A DNA stretch of 64,000 nt, taken from assembly GCF_900110245.1 (NCBI RefSeq), contig NZ_FOCZ01000006.1:187004-251003 (forward strand), read 5' to 3'. The DNA comes from Niastella yeongjuensis (GTDB lineage: Bacteria > Bacteroidota > Bacteroidia > Chitinophagales > Chitinophagaceae). The notes under the pieces were generated by a model, which worked only from the letters and a program-made list of their open reading frames with translations, did not search any database and had not been told where the DNA came from. Shown here in pieces: positions 1 through 7,891 of this stretch (its first letter is position 1; each line of letters opens with the position of its first letter). The position numbers and the translations under genes were made by a program.

Positions 1-1
1 G

Positions 2-2020
2 GGCAAGATCAGTTTGAACCCGATGGATGTGCCCCAGGCGCTGAGCGTAATCGGCCAGGGCCAGATCCGCGAACAACAGGCATTAAAATTGAGCGATGTG
101 ATCAGGAACGTAAACGGTGTTTACCTCACTACAACACGCGGTAATGTGCAGGAAAGCTTTGGTGCCCGTGGATATGCCCTGGGCAGCACCAACCTGTTTA
201 AAAACGGTTTCCGCATCAACTCCGGCGTGATCCCCGAAATGAGCTCGCTCGAAAAAGTAGAAGTGTTGAAAGGAAGCGGCGCCATCCTGTACGGACAGGT
301 AGCACCAGGCGGCGTAGTGAATATGGTCACCAAACAACCCAAATTCAACTTCGGCGGTGAAGTATCGCTGGGAGCTGGTAGTTATGGTTTAATTAAACCC
401 GCTTTCGATGTATACGGCCCCATTTCGAAATCAATTGCCTATCGCATTAATGGCACTTATATGAAGGCCAACAGCTTCCGCGACCAGGTAAGCTCCGAGC
501 GGTACTACGTAAATCCTTCGCTGTTGTTCAAACTGGGCAAACGTACCGAGCTGATTGCTGAAGGCGATTATCTGAACGATAACTTCACCCCTGATTTTGG
601 CATCGGTTCACTCGATGGCAAACAAATACCCAATGTGGGCCGTTCTACCTTTTTTGGTACGCCCTGGCAATACAATAAAACCCAGCAAACCACTACTACC
701 CTTACGGTAAGGCACCAGCTGTCTACTAACTGGAAACTCAACGCTTCCTTCTCTGACCAGTATTACAAAAGAGATTATTATTCCGTAGAACGTGTACAGG
801 CCGATGCTACCGGCAAATGGGCCAGACCGCTGGGCAGGATCAATTCAAACGAAAAGTTTTATGCAGGTCAAATAAACCTGATCGGCAAGTTCAATACAGC
901 GAAACTGGAGCACAATTTGCTTACAGGTATAGATGCAGACCGCACGGAAACTTACAATAAGGACTATGACATTAATGGTAAAACGTACGACACCATTAAC
1001 ATCCTGGATGCCTCACAATACAAACAACGTACTGATATACCTGAAGCAAACGGCATTAGGGAAAGACTGGCACCGGTAAACCGCTTCGGCGGGTATGTGC
1101 AGGACCTGATAAAGTTGTCTGACAAATTCAATGTACTGGCTGGCGTAAGATGGGCGTATGTAGAAACCCGCGGTATTGATTCTACCAGTCTTACCGACGG
1201 TAAAAAAACAACCGGCGCTACCCGGTACGACAATGCATTCTCACCGCGCTTCGGCCTGGTGTATAAACCCTTCCAGACCACATCCTTTTTTGTAAGTTAT
1301 TCCAATTCGTTCACTACCAATACCGGCCAGGACCTGGATGGCAAGGCCATAAAACCTTCCATTATAGATCAATACGAAGTGGGGGTTAAAAACCAGTTCC
1401 TGAATGGATTGTTATCAACTAACGTTACGCTGTACCGTATTATAAACAATAACCTGGCGCAGATGGCTTCTAACTTAAGAGACGGGTCTATAAATGTGAA
1501 CCCCAACATCAAACTGCTGAGTGGCGAAACCACCAGCGATGGTGTGGAAGTAGACGTGGCCGCCTCTCCCATTCCCGGACTGAACATCACCGCCGGTTAT
1601 AGCTACAACTACATGCGGTATACCAAAACCGATACCACCGTGGGCAGCTTTAAAACCGGCGAACGCCTGGTAAACAACCCGGCGCACACAGCCAACGGAA
1701 GCATTTTCTATACGTTTGGCAATGGCCGCCTCGAAGGTTTCAAAATAGGCACCACTATCGTATACCTGGGCAAACGTTTTGGCGGCTGGAACACCGATGT
1801 AACAAAAACCAGCCCCGTTACCTATCGCGACCGCCTGATTGCGGTAAGTGGGTATACCACAATCGATATAACAGCCGGTTATACGTTTAGAAAGAAAATT
1901 TCATTACTGGCCAAGGTTTCTAACCTTACCAACACCTATAACGTTAGTGTACACGAAAATTACAGCGTGAATCCTATTCCGCCTACGCAATTCGTTGCTA
2001 CACTGAGCTATAAGTTCTAA
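2..2020 (+). CDS. TonB-dependent siderophore receptor, 5' truncated by window edge
   Basis: Outer-membrane TonB-dependent receptor of the FhuA/FecA siderophore type, for energised uptake of ferric chelates. The frame is open back to base 2, so the gene begins before the window; the TTG at 14 is not a credible start. The visible protein starts inside the plug domain (VPQALSVIGQGQIREQQALK, then SDVIRNVNGV and the GFRINSG...KVEVLKGSGAILYGQVAPGG stretch typical of siderophore receptors), and runs through a 22-strand-type barrel rich in alternating aromatic residues to the terminal LSYKF, which ends in an aromatic residue as barrel proteins do. The signal peptide, TonB box and any N-terminal carboxypeptidase-like domain are missing. 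A strong terminator follows 29 bases after the stop. The substrate cannot be read from the sequence. Confidence 0.9.
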   Translation, partial: GKISLNPMDVPQALSVIGQGQIREQQALKLSDVIRNVNGVYLTTTRGNVQESFGARGYALGSTNLFKNGFRINSGVIPEMSSLEKVEVLKGSGAILYGQVAPGGVVNMVTKQPKFNFGGEVSLGAGSYGLIKPAFDVYGPISKSIAYRINGTYMKANSFRDQVSSERYYVNPSLLFKLGKRTELIAEGDYLNDNFTPDFGIGSLDGKQIPNVGRSTFFGTPWQYNKTQQTTTTLTVRHQLSTNWKLNASFSDQYYKRDYYSVERVQADATGKWARPLGRINSNEKFYAGQINLIGKFNTAKLEHNLLTGIDADRTETYNKDYDINGKTYDTINILDASQYKQRTDIPEANGIRERLAPVNRFGGYVQDLIKLSDKFNVLAGVRWAYVETRGIDSTSLTDGKKTTGATRYDNAFSPRFGLVYKPFQTTSFFVSYSNSFTTNTGQDLDGKAIKPSIIDQYEVGVKNQFLNGLLSTNVTLYRIINNNLAQMASNLRDGSINVNPNIKLLSGETTSDGVEVDVAASPIPGLNITAGYSYNYMRYTKTDTTVGSFKTGERLVNNPAHTANGSIFYTFGNGRLEGFKIGTTIVYLGKRFGGWNTDVTKTSPVTYRDRLIAVSGYTTIDITAGYTFRKKISLLAKVSNLTNTYNVSVHENYSVNPIPPTQFVATLSYKF

Positions 2021-2048
2021 CACTCCAGAGGTCAAGTATAAAGTGTGG

Positions 2049-2089
2049 CCCTGACTACCGCTTAAACGGTATGTCAGGGTCTTTTTTTT
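2049..2089 (+). terminator. Rho-independent terminator of the TonB receptor gene
   Basis: The arms CCCTGAC (2049-2055) and GTCAGGG (2073-2079), extended inward by TACCG/CGGTA with one bulged T, enclose a 6-base loop and are followed by a run of eight T. It lies just after the receptor stop codon. Confidence 0.9.
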
Positions 2090-2138
2090 GCCTATTAAAA
2101 GCCCTGTTAAAAGCATCTCACATTCAGGCCACTGTAAT

Positions 2139-2193
2139 AGATATCCCATAGATATTCCATAGATGTTCTGAAGATGAGTTATAGATATCTCAC
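2139..2193. repeat. Five head-to-tail 11-bp repeats beginning AGAT (candidate operator array)
   Basis: Five consecutive 11-base units start at 2139, 2150, 2161, 2172 and 2183: AGATATCCCAT, AGATATTCCAT, AGATGTTCTGA, AGATGAGTTAT and AGATATCTCAC. Each begins AGAT, the first two differ at one base, and the period equals roughly one helical turn. The array lies about 120 bp upstream of the 2311 gene. Arrays of 11-bp direct repeats are bound by OmpR/PhoB-type regulators in other bacteria; whether that holds here is inference. Confidence 0.6.
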
Positions 2194-2310
2194 CTCTTTT
2201 TACAGGCGGAATATCTCTGGAACAAAATAAAGTGGCCTATAAGTTGCTGTTATATTATGAAGGAAGTTCCCACAGCTTCTTCCTATTAATTAACTATTAA
2301 AACCTTATGT

Positions 2311-3093
2311 ATGGCTACACTTATCAGTACTCTTCAGATCACCGGCACCCTGGACAACCTGAGCTATTACAAAATGCGTGGGTCTGACAAGATCATCGTT
2401 CGCAGAAAAGGCGGTCCTTCTAAGAACCAGGTAAAGAATTCAGATCAATTTGAACAAACGCGGCTCAATAACAAGGAATTTGGCGGAAGGTCCATGACTG
2501 CAAAACAGATTAAATCATCCATGTTTCCGATGCGTTATCTGGCAGATCATAATATTATAGGACCACTCAATGCTTTATTAAAACCTATTCAGGAACTGGA
2601 TACCGTTAGTGAAAAGGGGGAAAGAGAGGTTCGAATTACCAGGTATCCAAAGCTCCTGGAAGGGTTTCAACTGAACCGCCGTTCGATGCTTGAATCTATT
2701 GTAAGAACACCGGTTAAATATAATATACAGAATCAACAAGTGATTGTTGAAATACCAGAGCTGATCCCAGGTATTAACTTTTTGCCACCAGACAATTATC
2801 CTTTTTACCAGTTTATTGCTATAACAAGTATGGTGCCTGACGTTATGTATAATGAAACGCTAAAGAAAAAGTACGAGCCTGTAGGCGAACCTTATACAGC
2901 TTTTACCGACACGGACTGGTTACCGGTAAACAACCGTGCAGCAGCTACACAACTCATCATAGATGTGCCTGGAGAAAAGCGTGATGGCTATACCAGGCTG
3001 GTTACGCTGGGCATATCCGTAGGTACCCAAATTGGCACCTATATTGAACCCGTAAAATATGTAGGTGCAGCGCGGATAATTGGGGCTGAATAA
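2311..3093 (+). CDS. Conserved hypothetical protein, 260 aa, Bacteroidota-type orphan family
   Basis: The protein opens MATLISTLQITGTLDNLS followed by a basic block (KMRGSDKIIVRRKGG, about residues 20-35). I associate this opening with an uncharacterised family common in Chitinophagaceae, but no function is known to me. There is no signal peptide, membrane segment or recognisable catalytic motif. The N-terminal third is basic and could bind nucleic acid or another polyanion; the rest looks beta-rich (IIVEIPELIPGINF, TRLVTLGISVGTQIGTY). It is transcribed alone, about 45 bp before the LysR gene on the same strand, and the phased 11-bp repeats lie upstream. The start is the ATG at 2311; an ATG at 2307 is out of frame. 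Confidence 0.75.
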   Translation: MATLISTLQITGTLDNLSYYKMRGSDKIIVRRKGGPSKNQVKNSDQFEQTRLNNKEFGGRSMTAKQIKSSMFPMRYLADHNIIGPLNALLKPIQELDTVSEKGEREVRITRYPKLLEGFQLNRRSMLESIVRTPVKYNIQNQQVIVEIPELIPGINFLPPDNYPFYQFIAITSMVPDVMYNETLKKKYEPVGEPYTAFTDTDWLPVNNRAAATQLIIDVPGEKRDGYTRLVTLGISVGTQIGTYIEPVKYVGAARIIGAE

Positions 3094-3137
3094 GCATTTG
3101 AGCAGTGAGATAGGCATATTTTCTGTATCATTGACAA

Positions 3138-4034
3138 ATGTTTGACTTCAGACTAAAAGTATTTTACACCGTTGCACGCAGATTGAATTTCACCAAAGCG
3201 GCGGAAGAATTGTTTATTACCCAGCCGGCGGTAACCAAACACATTCATGAAATTGAGTCTTATTATAAAACCCAGTTGTTTGAGCGGAACGGTACCAGGA
3301 TAAAGTTAACACCGGCTGGTGCCGTTCTGCTTGAACATGCTGAACAGCTATTTACCATATACAGGAATATAGAGTTTGACCTGGCTGCCATGAATGAACA
3401 TGTGCAGGGTACCATTCGCCTGGGCGCTAGTACTACCGTGGCGCAATATGTATTGCCTAAATACCTGGCCCTGTTCAAACAAAAATTTCCCGACATCAAC
3501 ATTGCCTTAACGGCCAGCAATACAGAACATATTGAAAATGCCCTTACTGCCAATAAGATCGACTTTGGTATTATTGAAGGACAATCGAAACGTCCGCAGC
3601 TTAAATACACCAGCTTTCTGAAAGATGAAATGGTACTGTGTACCCGCACGGGCAACCCGGCCATTAAAAAGCAAACCATTTCTCTGTCTGCCTTAAAGGA
3701 ACTGCCCTTGCTGATGCGTGAGCAGGGTTCCGGTTCGCAGGAAGTGATTGCTGCCGCTTTAAAAAAAGCAGGTATAAAGATCGCCCAGTTAAATATTGAG
3801 ATGGTGCTGGAAAGTACGGAAAGCATCAAATCGTACCTGGGTAATTCAGACAGTTTTGCTTTCCTATCCGTGCACTCCATTCTGAAAGAATTAAAAAGCA
3901 ATGAGCTGGCCATTATCGATATCAAAGAACTGGCTATAGAACGGTATTTTTACTTCGTAAAACAACAGGGCGACAACCAGCCGCTGCCAGAGCTGTTTAT
4001 GAAATTCATTACTTCTAATAACTTAAAGTTATAA
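3138..4034 (+). CDS. LysR-family transcriptional regulator (CysB/YeiE-like)
   Basis: 298 aa, the normal LysR length. The N-terminal winged helix-turn-helix spans residues 1-60 (MFDFRLKVFYTVARRLNFTK, AAEELFITQPAVTKHIHEIE) and is followed by a linker helix and a periplasmic-binding-protein-like effector domain (GTIRLGASTTVAQYVLP around residue 93, then IALTASNTEHIENAL). It is followed 72 bp downstream by a YeiH-family exporter on the same strand. In enterobacteria the related YeiE/YeiH pair is divergent; here it is co-directional. It probably controls that exporter; the effector, perhaps a sulfur compound, is inferred from the partner only. Confidence 0.9.
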   Translation: MFDFRLKVFYTVARRLNFTKAAEELFITQPAVTKHIHEIESYYKTQLFERNGTRIKLTPAGAVLLEHAEQLFTIYRNIEFDLAAMNEHVQGTIRLGASTTVAQYVLPKYLALFKQKFPDINIALTASNTEHIENALTANKIDFGIIEGQSKRPQLKYTSFLKDEMVLCTRTGNPAIKKQTISLSALKELPLLMREQGSGSQEVIAAALKKAGIKIAQLNIEMVLESTESIKSYLGNSDSFAFLSVHSILKELKSNELAIIDIKELAIERYFYFVKQQGDNQPLPELFMKFITSNNLKL

Positions 4035-4080
4035 GACATTACATCTAGTCATTTCCCGGCCAGCAGATAGTTATTGACCT

Positions 4081-4107
4081 TTGTTCTGCAAATAACTAGC
4101 AGAACAA
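4081..4107 (+). promoter_or_regulatory. Perfect 9-bp inverted repeat touching the exporter start codon
   Basis: TTGTTCTGC (4081-4089) and its exact reverse complement GCAGAACAA (4099-4107) enclose a 9-base loop, AAATAACTA. The last base of the right arm is the A of the ATG at 4107. As RNA it would fold into a hairpin over the ribosome-binding region; as DNA it could be a regulator site. Either role is inference. Confidence 0.6.
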
Positions 4108-5081
4108 TGGAAACAGATAATGTGACCCCGCAGCGAAAAAGAACTTTTTTAGACAGAACGATCAGCACCCGCGAACTGATCTTTTTACTGGCCCTGGTAT
4201 TTTGTGTATCCCCGCTTATTTCTCCGCCGGTGGCTTTATTGCTGGGTTTGGTGATTGCCCAGTTTATCGGCCACCCCTACCTGCATTTGAACCATAAAGC
4301 TACTCATATTTTACTACAGGCCTCCGTTGTTGGGTTGGGTTTCAACATGAACGTAACAACAGCCCTTCATGCCGGAAAAGATGGGCTGTGGCTTACTGTG
4401 GGCTCTATTATTGGCACGCTGATCCTTGGCACTCTTATCGGCCGGCTTTTCAGGATCAATAAAAAAACAGCTTATCTTATTGCAGCCGGGACGGCCATTT
4501 GCGGCGGCAGTGCTATTGCAGCCATTTCACCGGTGATAAAAGCAGAAGAAAAACAAATAAGTGTGTCGCTGGGCACCATCTTTATTTTAAACGCCAGTGC
4601 CCTGGTTTTGTTTCCCATGGTAGGGCATTATTTACAGCTCGATCAAACCCGGTTTGGACTTTGGAGCGCTTTGGCCATCCACGATACCAGTTCTGTGGTA
4701 GGCGCCGCCAGTAAATATGGCAACGAAGCCCTGGAAATAGCCACTACGGTAAAACTGGTACGGGCCTTATGGATCATTCCTGTAGCGTTTCTCAGTACGC
4801 TGATCTTTAGAAACAAAGGCGCTAAGATCAAGATCCCTTATTTTATCGGGTTGTTTGTGGTGGCCATCTGTTTAAATACCTATGTGCCGGGCATACAGCC
4901 GTTCAGTAATACCATTGTACATATATCAAAAGGCGCGCTTACTGTTACGCTTTTTCTTATTGGATGCGGGTTGTCGGGCAAAACGGTTATGTCGGTAGGC
5001 TGGAAACCTGTGTTACAGGGATTATTATTGTGGCTGATCGTTTCTGTAGGGACGCTGGTAGCGATAATATATGGAAGTTAA
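4107..5081 (+). CDS. YeiH/UPF0324-family inner-membrane protein, putative sulfate exporter
   Basis: 324 aa from the ATG at 4107. An in-frame TTG at 4074 would add 11 residues but lies upstream of the hairpin and is unlikely. The protein has about ten hydrophobic segments and the family signature GTAICGGSAIAAISPVIKAE (about residues 130-150), followed by LWSALAIHDTSSVVGAA, both typical of the YeiH/UPF0324 (PF03601, Cons_hypoth698) family. Members are annotated as putative sulfate exporters, but transport of any substrate is weakly established. It sits in the cytoplasmic membrane. The LysR gene immediately upstream suggests ligand-dependent regulation. Confidence 0.88.
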   Translation: METDNVTPQRKRTFLDRTISTRELIFLLALVFCVSPLISPPVALLLGLVIAQFIGHPYLHLNHKATHILLQASVVGLGFNMNVTTALHAGKDGLWLTVGSIIGTLILGTLIGRLFRINKKTAYLIAAGTAICGGSAIAAISPVIKAEEKQISVSLGTIFILNASALVLFPMVGHYLQLDQTRFGLWSALAIHDTSSVVGAASKYGNEALEIATTVKLVRALWIIPVAFLSTLIFRNKGAKIKIPYFIGLFVVAICLNTYVPGIQPFSNTIVHISKGALTVTLFLIGCGLSGKTVMSVGWKPVLQGLLLWLIVSVGTLVAIIYGS

Positions 5082-5119
5082 TCTATAATTGTAATTTGTA
5101 TCCACATTAAGTAATAACA

Positions 5120-5611
5120 ATGAATTATCAATTGCCCTATTTTGGTCAAATTAACACCGCTGAACTGGAAGATTATTACCAGTCGGAAGTCGAATTAGAT
5201 GGCCAGGACGTGAGTATTTACCTCAGCTTTGAAGGCGATACGGTTGATGAGCGCACTACTGAAAAGATCATTTTCTTTCTGAATAACCTGATTGTGTATG
5301 CAGCTCAAAACAGCACATTGATAAAAAGTGATTTTGAGAATGCAGGAGATGCGGCTGAGTACATACAATATTTTTCAAAACAAATATCAAAGAAGCTGTT
5401 GGGCGAAGTTATTGACCCCAATGATGGCAGACCAATTGAGTTGCAATTGCTGGAAAAAGTAGAGTTGATGGAGATCTGTCTGTTCCCCGACAGCGAAGAC
5501 CCTTTTGCGCAATTTGATTACTATATTAAACTGACTGAATTGCATTCGCAACTGCTGGTAGTTCGATTAAATGAATTGGGCGAGTTGGTGCATATTGCGT
5601 GGGAAAGTTGA
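5120..5611 (+). CDS. DUF2004-like small acidic protein
   Basis: 163 aa, strongly acidic, with no signal peptide or membrane segment. The opening YFGQINTAELEDYYQSEV resembles the DUF2004 family, in which a YFG-[EQ]-I motif is followed by an acidic helix and a beta strand. Proteins of this family often occur as isolated cytoplasmic genes near polymorphic-toxin immunity genes; an immunity role here is only a guess, since no toxin gene is adjacent. It stands 38 bp after the exporter and on the same strand, so it may be co-transcribed. Confidence 0.65.
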   Translation: MNYQLPYFGQINTAELEDYYQSEVELDGQDVSIYLSFEGDTVDERTTEKIIFFLNNLIVYAAQNSTLIKSDFENAGDAAEYIQYFSKQISKKLLGEVIDPNDGRPIELQLLEKVELMEICLFPDSEDPFAQFDYYIKLTELHSQLLVVRLNELGELVHIAWES

Positions 5612-5716
5612 CCAGAAATAACAATTTCAAGGTTTTTTGTTCTGGTCGGGGCCGGCTGGACAAATGTCGAACCTGCTGTTAAGCGATTTGTTGGAAATTC
5701 AGGATTTTACACATAA

Positions 5717-6373
5717 TTTAAATGCTCAAAGCTGAAGGCTTTGATTTTTGAACAATATATTTATTCTCATGATGGTTTTTTTGCCACTGTTTTCAATGAC
5801 CTGTATTTTATTTCCAACACAGGTATTGTTAAACCCATATATCATACCTATGGTTTTTTTCTATCGTTAAATCCTGTCAATGATAAATTATTGGCGGCAA
5901 CACAGGATTCTGTAGAGTTGATTTCTAAAAGTGGGCAAAGTCTGTCTGTCTTTCAGTTTCCTTTGACTTCCAGTAATGGATGGATACCTTCAACAGATGG
6001 ATTACATTACAATGCAATAGCTGAAGATAGCATTAGCGCGCTTGAGGCTACAGAAAAAAATGGCATAAGTTTAAATAGATACGCACCGGTTGCAGACATG
6101 AAAACAGTTAAGGAACCATTTGTATCTTATGTTTCCGATAAGTATTTTGTTGTCATTCCTTATGTCGCCAGAAATGTAATATATTTAGTTTCGAAAAATG
6201 ATTTCCCTAATCAGGTTTATAAATCTTTTTCGATAAAAGGATGTAAGCCCAGCGATAAGCAATTCGAAATGGAGGAGGGAGTCCCCCAATTTAGAACAGC
6301 TTATGATGGGGGACGATTTTTTGTAGCGGCCATTGCGAGCGGACATTTGAGAATATTTTCATTTACCCCATAG
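5717..6373 (+). CDS. Hypothetical protein, start unclear, possibly 5'-damaged
   Basis: The frame is open from 5717 (TAA at 5714) to 6373 but has no ATG until far inside; the best in-frame start is the TTG at 5741, giving 210 aa. An out-of-frame ATG at 5722 encodes MLKAEGFDF and then stops where the long frame continues with EQYIYSHDGFF, which suggests either a single-base frameshift or a weak TTG start. The body alternates short beta-like stretches (DLYFISNTGIV, DSVELISKSGQSL, NVIYLVSKNDFP) like a small beta-propeller or sandwich. No family was recognised. A clear terminator follows. Confidence 0.55.
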   Translation, partial: FKCSKLKALIFEQYIYSHDGFFATVFNDLYFISNTGIVKPIYHTYGFFLSLNPVNDKLLAATQDSVELISKSGQSLSVFQFPLTSSNGWIPSTDGLHYNAIAEDSISALEATEKNGISLNRYAPVADMKTVKEPFVSYVSDKYFVVIPYVARNVIYLVSKNDFPNQVYKSFSIKGCKPSDKQFEMEEGVPQFRTAYDGGRFFVAAIASGHLRIFSFTP

Positions 6374-6396
6374 GTATATTAACTTAATATCCCAGC

Positions 6397-6426
6397 AAAG
6401 GCCGTCTTATGAGACGGCCTTTTTTC
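6397..6426 (+). terminator. Rho-independent terminator after the 5741 gene
   Basis: GGCCGTCT (6400-6407) pairs perfectly with AGACGGCC (6412-6419) across a TATG loop, flanked by A and T runs that extend the stem. It separates the gene ending at 6373 from the one starting at 6456. Confidence 0.92.
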
Positions 6427-6455
6427 GTTTACAGCTAACATTGATCGATAATCAA

Positions 6456-7139
6456 ATGAAAAAACACGAATACCTCGATTTGAAAATGGGTATCATTGAT
6501 CAATATTCAATGGTTATAAAAAGGAATGACCTGGGGAATTGGAAGAATCTGGGGTGGCTGACCTATACCGAAGTTGGTTTGCCAGAAGGGGACGAAGAAG
6601 CCGACCTGGTTTATGGTGAGATGGACGAAGATGAAACGCTGATTTTTAACAAGCCAATTTTGTTAAGAGACACGCCAGTTCACCAGGTAATTGGACTTAA
6701 AGTCAAAGATGTTGTAACCTATTTAGGAACGTATGGAATGGGGGGACCCGGATTTTTCGGTCTGCTACTTAGTAATGCTGAATTTTTAACCTATGCGGTT
6801 TGGGGAGCGGGGAATTATGTTATCATCAATGACCGGGTTGTTGAGTGTAGTACGGATTTATATAAAAAAACCAGACCCTGGATGTCTAACTTCGGCGGTA
6901 ACGAAACCTGGGACGACCTGACAACGTATATTTCAGGAAGTGTAATTGAAAATATCACATTAACAACAGACGCTTGCACTTTGAGTCTAAACAAATCCGG
7001 CGAAAGAATAGAAGTGAATTTTGTAAAAAACGATATCCGGTTACCCCGGAGGGCTGGGCGTAAACGAAATGCCTATAAAAAGGGGGTAATTTCGGACTAT
7101 ATAGTTTTTCAACACGAATATGGAACGCTCATTGTTTGA
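6456..7139 (+). CDS. Hypothetical protein, 227 aa
   Basis: Start taken at the ATG at 6456 rather than the TTG at 6441. The protein begins MKKHEYLDLKMGIIDQYSMV and has no signal peptide. The centre is glycine-rich and hydrophobic (YLGTYGMGGPGFFGLLLSN, about residues 95-115), followed by YAVWGAGNYVIINDRVV; the C-terminus is basic (RLPRRAGRKRNAYKK). I recognise no family. A solitary cytoplasmic gene of this size, close to other small orphans and a toxin-antitoxin pair, fits an accessory or immunity-type gene, but that is context only. Confidence 0.6.
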   Translation: MKKHEYLDLKMGIIDQYSMVIKRNDLGNWKNLGWLTYTEVGLPEGDEEADLVYGEMDEDETLIFNKPILLRDTPVHQVIGLKVKDVVTYLGTYGMGGPGFFGLLLSNAEFLTYAVWGAGNYVIINDRVVECSTDLYKKTRPWMSNFGGNETWDDLTTYISGSVIENITLTTDACTLSLNKSGERIEVNFVKNDIRLPRRAGRKRNAYKKGVISDYIVFQHEYGTLIV

Positions 7140-7153
7140 GTATTCTCAATAAG

Positions 7154-7456
7154 CTATTTACGGGTTCTTTTGCGAGGATGTTTCTTTTGATGGATAACAG
7201 AATTAACAAAAACAATCTTTTTCTTCTTATATAGCTTATAAACTATAATATAGGGAAATATTTCTATTGCAGCTTCTCTGTAGCCACTTTTGGTTTTCTG
7301 GCTAAATGCTTCAGGGTTCTTTGCTATTTGTTCTAATTTGACTCTAACCATTTTTAGAAATCGATCACCTAAGCCTCCTTTAGCATTCTCATAAAAGGTA
7401 TATGCTTCCTGATAATCGCCGGCAACTTCTTCATGGAAATCTAATCTAAAACTCAT
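7154..7456 (-). CDS. ParE/RelE-family toxin
   Basis: 100 aa. The sequence FHEEVAGDYQEAYTFYENAKGGLGDRFL followed by KNPEAFSQKTKSGYREAAIEIFPYIIVYKL fits the ParE/RelE plasmid-stabilisation fold: two N-terminal helices, then a beta sheet ending in a basic tail (QKKHPRKRTRK). Members either cut mRNA on the ribosome or poison gyrase; the sequence does not decide which. It overlaps the upstream antitoxin by 4 bp (ATGA), so the pair is translationally coupled on the minus strand. Confidence 0.85.
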   Translation of the reverse strand: MSFRLDFHEEVAGDYQEAYTFYENAKGGLGDRFLKMVRVKLEQIAKNPEAFSQKTKSGYREAAIEIFPYIIVYKLYKKKKIVFVNSVIHQKKHPRKRTRK

Positions 7457-7716
7457 CGTTTAGAGTTTCCTTTGGATTTATGCCCCTTTCTTACTTTGGC
7501 TTCCAATTCGTCTAATGTAAGCACCTTTGCTTTTCCACTTTCATATTCAGCAGTTCTACGGTCTAATTCAGCAATAAATGCGGCATCTCCCCATATTTCA
7601 CTCTCCTGCTCTTCAGCAAATGTCTTTACAACCGTCAAAACCGCTTTTTTTTGCCTATCATTAAGCTGAACCAGGTAATCATTAATTTGCTTGTCTATTT
7701 TAGTTGCAGCATTCAT
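7453..7716 (-). CDS. Antitoxin of the ParE/RelE pair
   Basis: 87 aa from the ATG at 7716. The longer frame from 7737 is rejected because its first codons lie inside the -7 promoter element. The N-terminal half is helical (MNAATKIDKQINDYLVQLND, then RQKKAVLTVVKTFAEEQE); the C-terminal half is charged and flexible and would bind the toxin (AELDRRTAEYESGKAKVLTL, then DELEAKVRKGHKSKGN). This is the layout of small antitoxins encoded just before RelE/ParE toxins in Bacteroidota. It is expected to repress its own promoter. Confidence 0.82.
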   Translation of the reverse strand: MNAATKIDKQINDYLVQLNDRQKKAVLTVVKTFAEEQESEIWGDAAFIAELDRRTAEYESGKAKVLTLDELEAKVRKGHKSKGNSKR

Positions 7717-7734
7717 AAATACATTTACTTTTAA

Positions 7735-7764
7735 CAAATTTACTATATTTTATTGATTTCCAAA
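7735..7764 (-). promoter_or_regulatory. Promoter of the ParE/RelE toxin-antitoxin operon
   Basis: Read on the minus strand, TTTG (7764-7761), an 18-base spacer and TAAATTTG (7742-7735) match the Bacteroidota consensus TTTG-N19-TAnnTTTG. Transcription would begin about 10-15 bases before the antitoxin ATG at 7716. Confidence 0.75.
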
Positions 7765-7833
7765 AGGAGGATGTTCCCTTAACTTAACAAGAGATACTGA
7801 TCTGCTGATGATAAACTTGTGTAAAACCGTTAG

Positions 7834-7878
7834 AATAAAAAAGCCGCCCCAAAATTAATTCCGGGACGGCCGTTGTTT
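7834..7878 (-). terminator. Terminator of the RCC1-repeat gene
   Basis: A stem formed by GCCG-CCCC and GGGA-CGGC with one mismatch and an AT-rich loop is followed, in minus-strand sense, by a T run (A run on the plus strand). It lies just downstream of the stop codon at 7892. Confidence 0.75.
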
Positions 7879-7891
7879 TTATGACTACTCC

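Noticed and set aside
3263-3925. A 220-codon minus-strand frame opposite the LysR gene.
   Set aside because: The plus strand encodes an intact LysR protein; the minus frame is a shadow with no recognisable domain.
5668-5695. ACAAAT/ATTTGT inverted repeat with AACCTG and TTAAGCG inside, recalling parts of the 40-bp repeat at 25716.
   Set aside because: Only two short words match, with different spacing; this is too weak to call a third copy.
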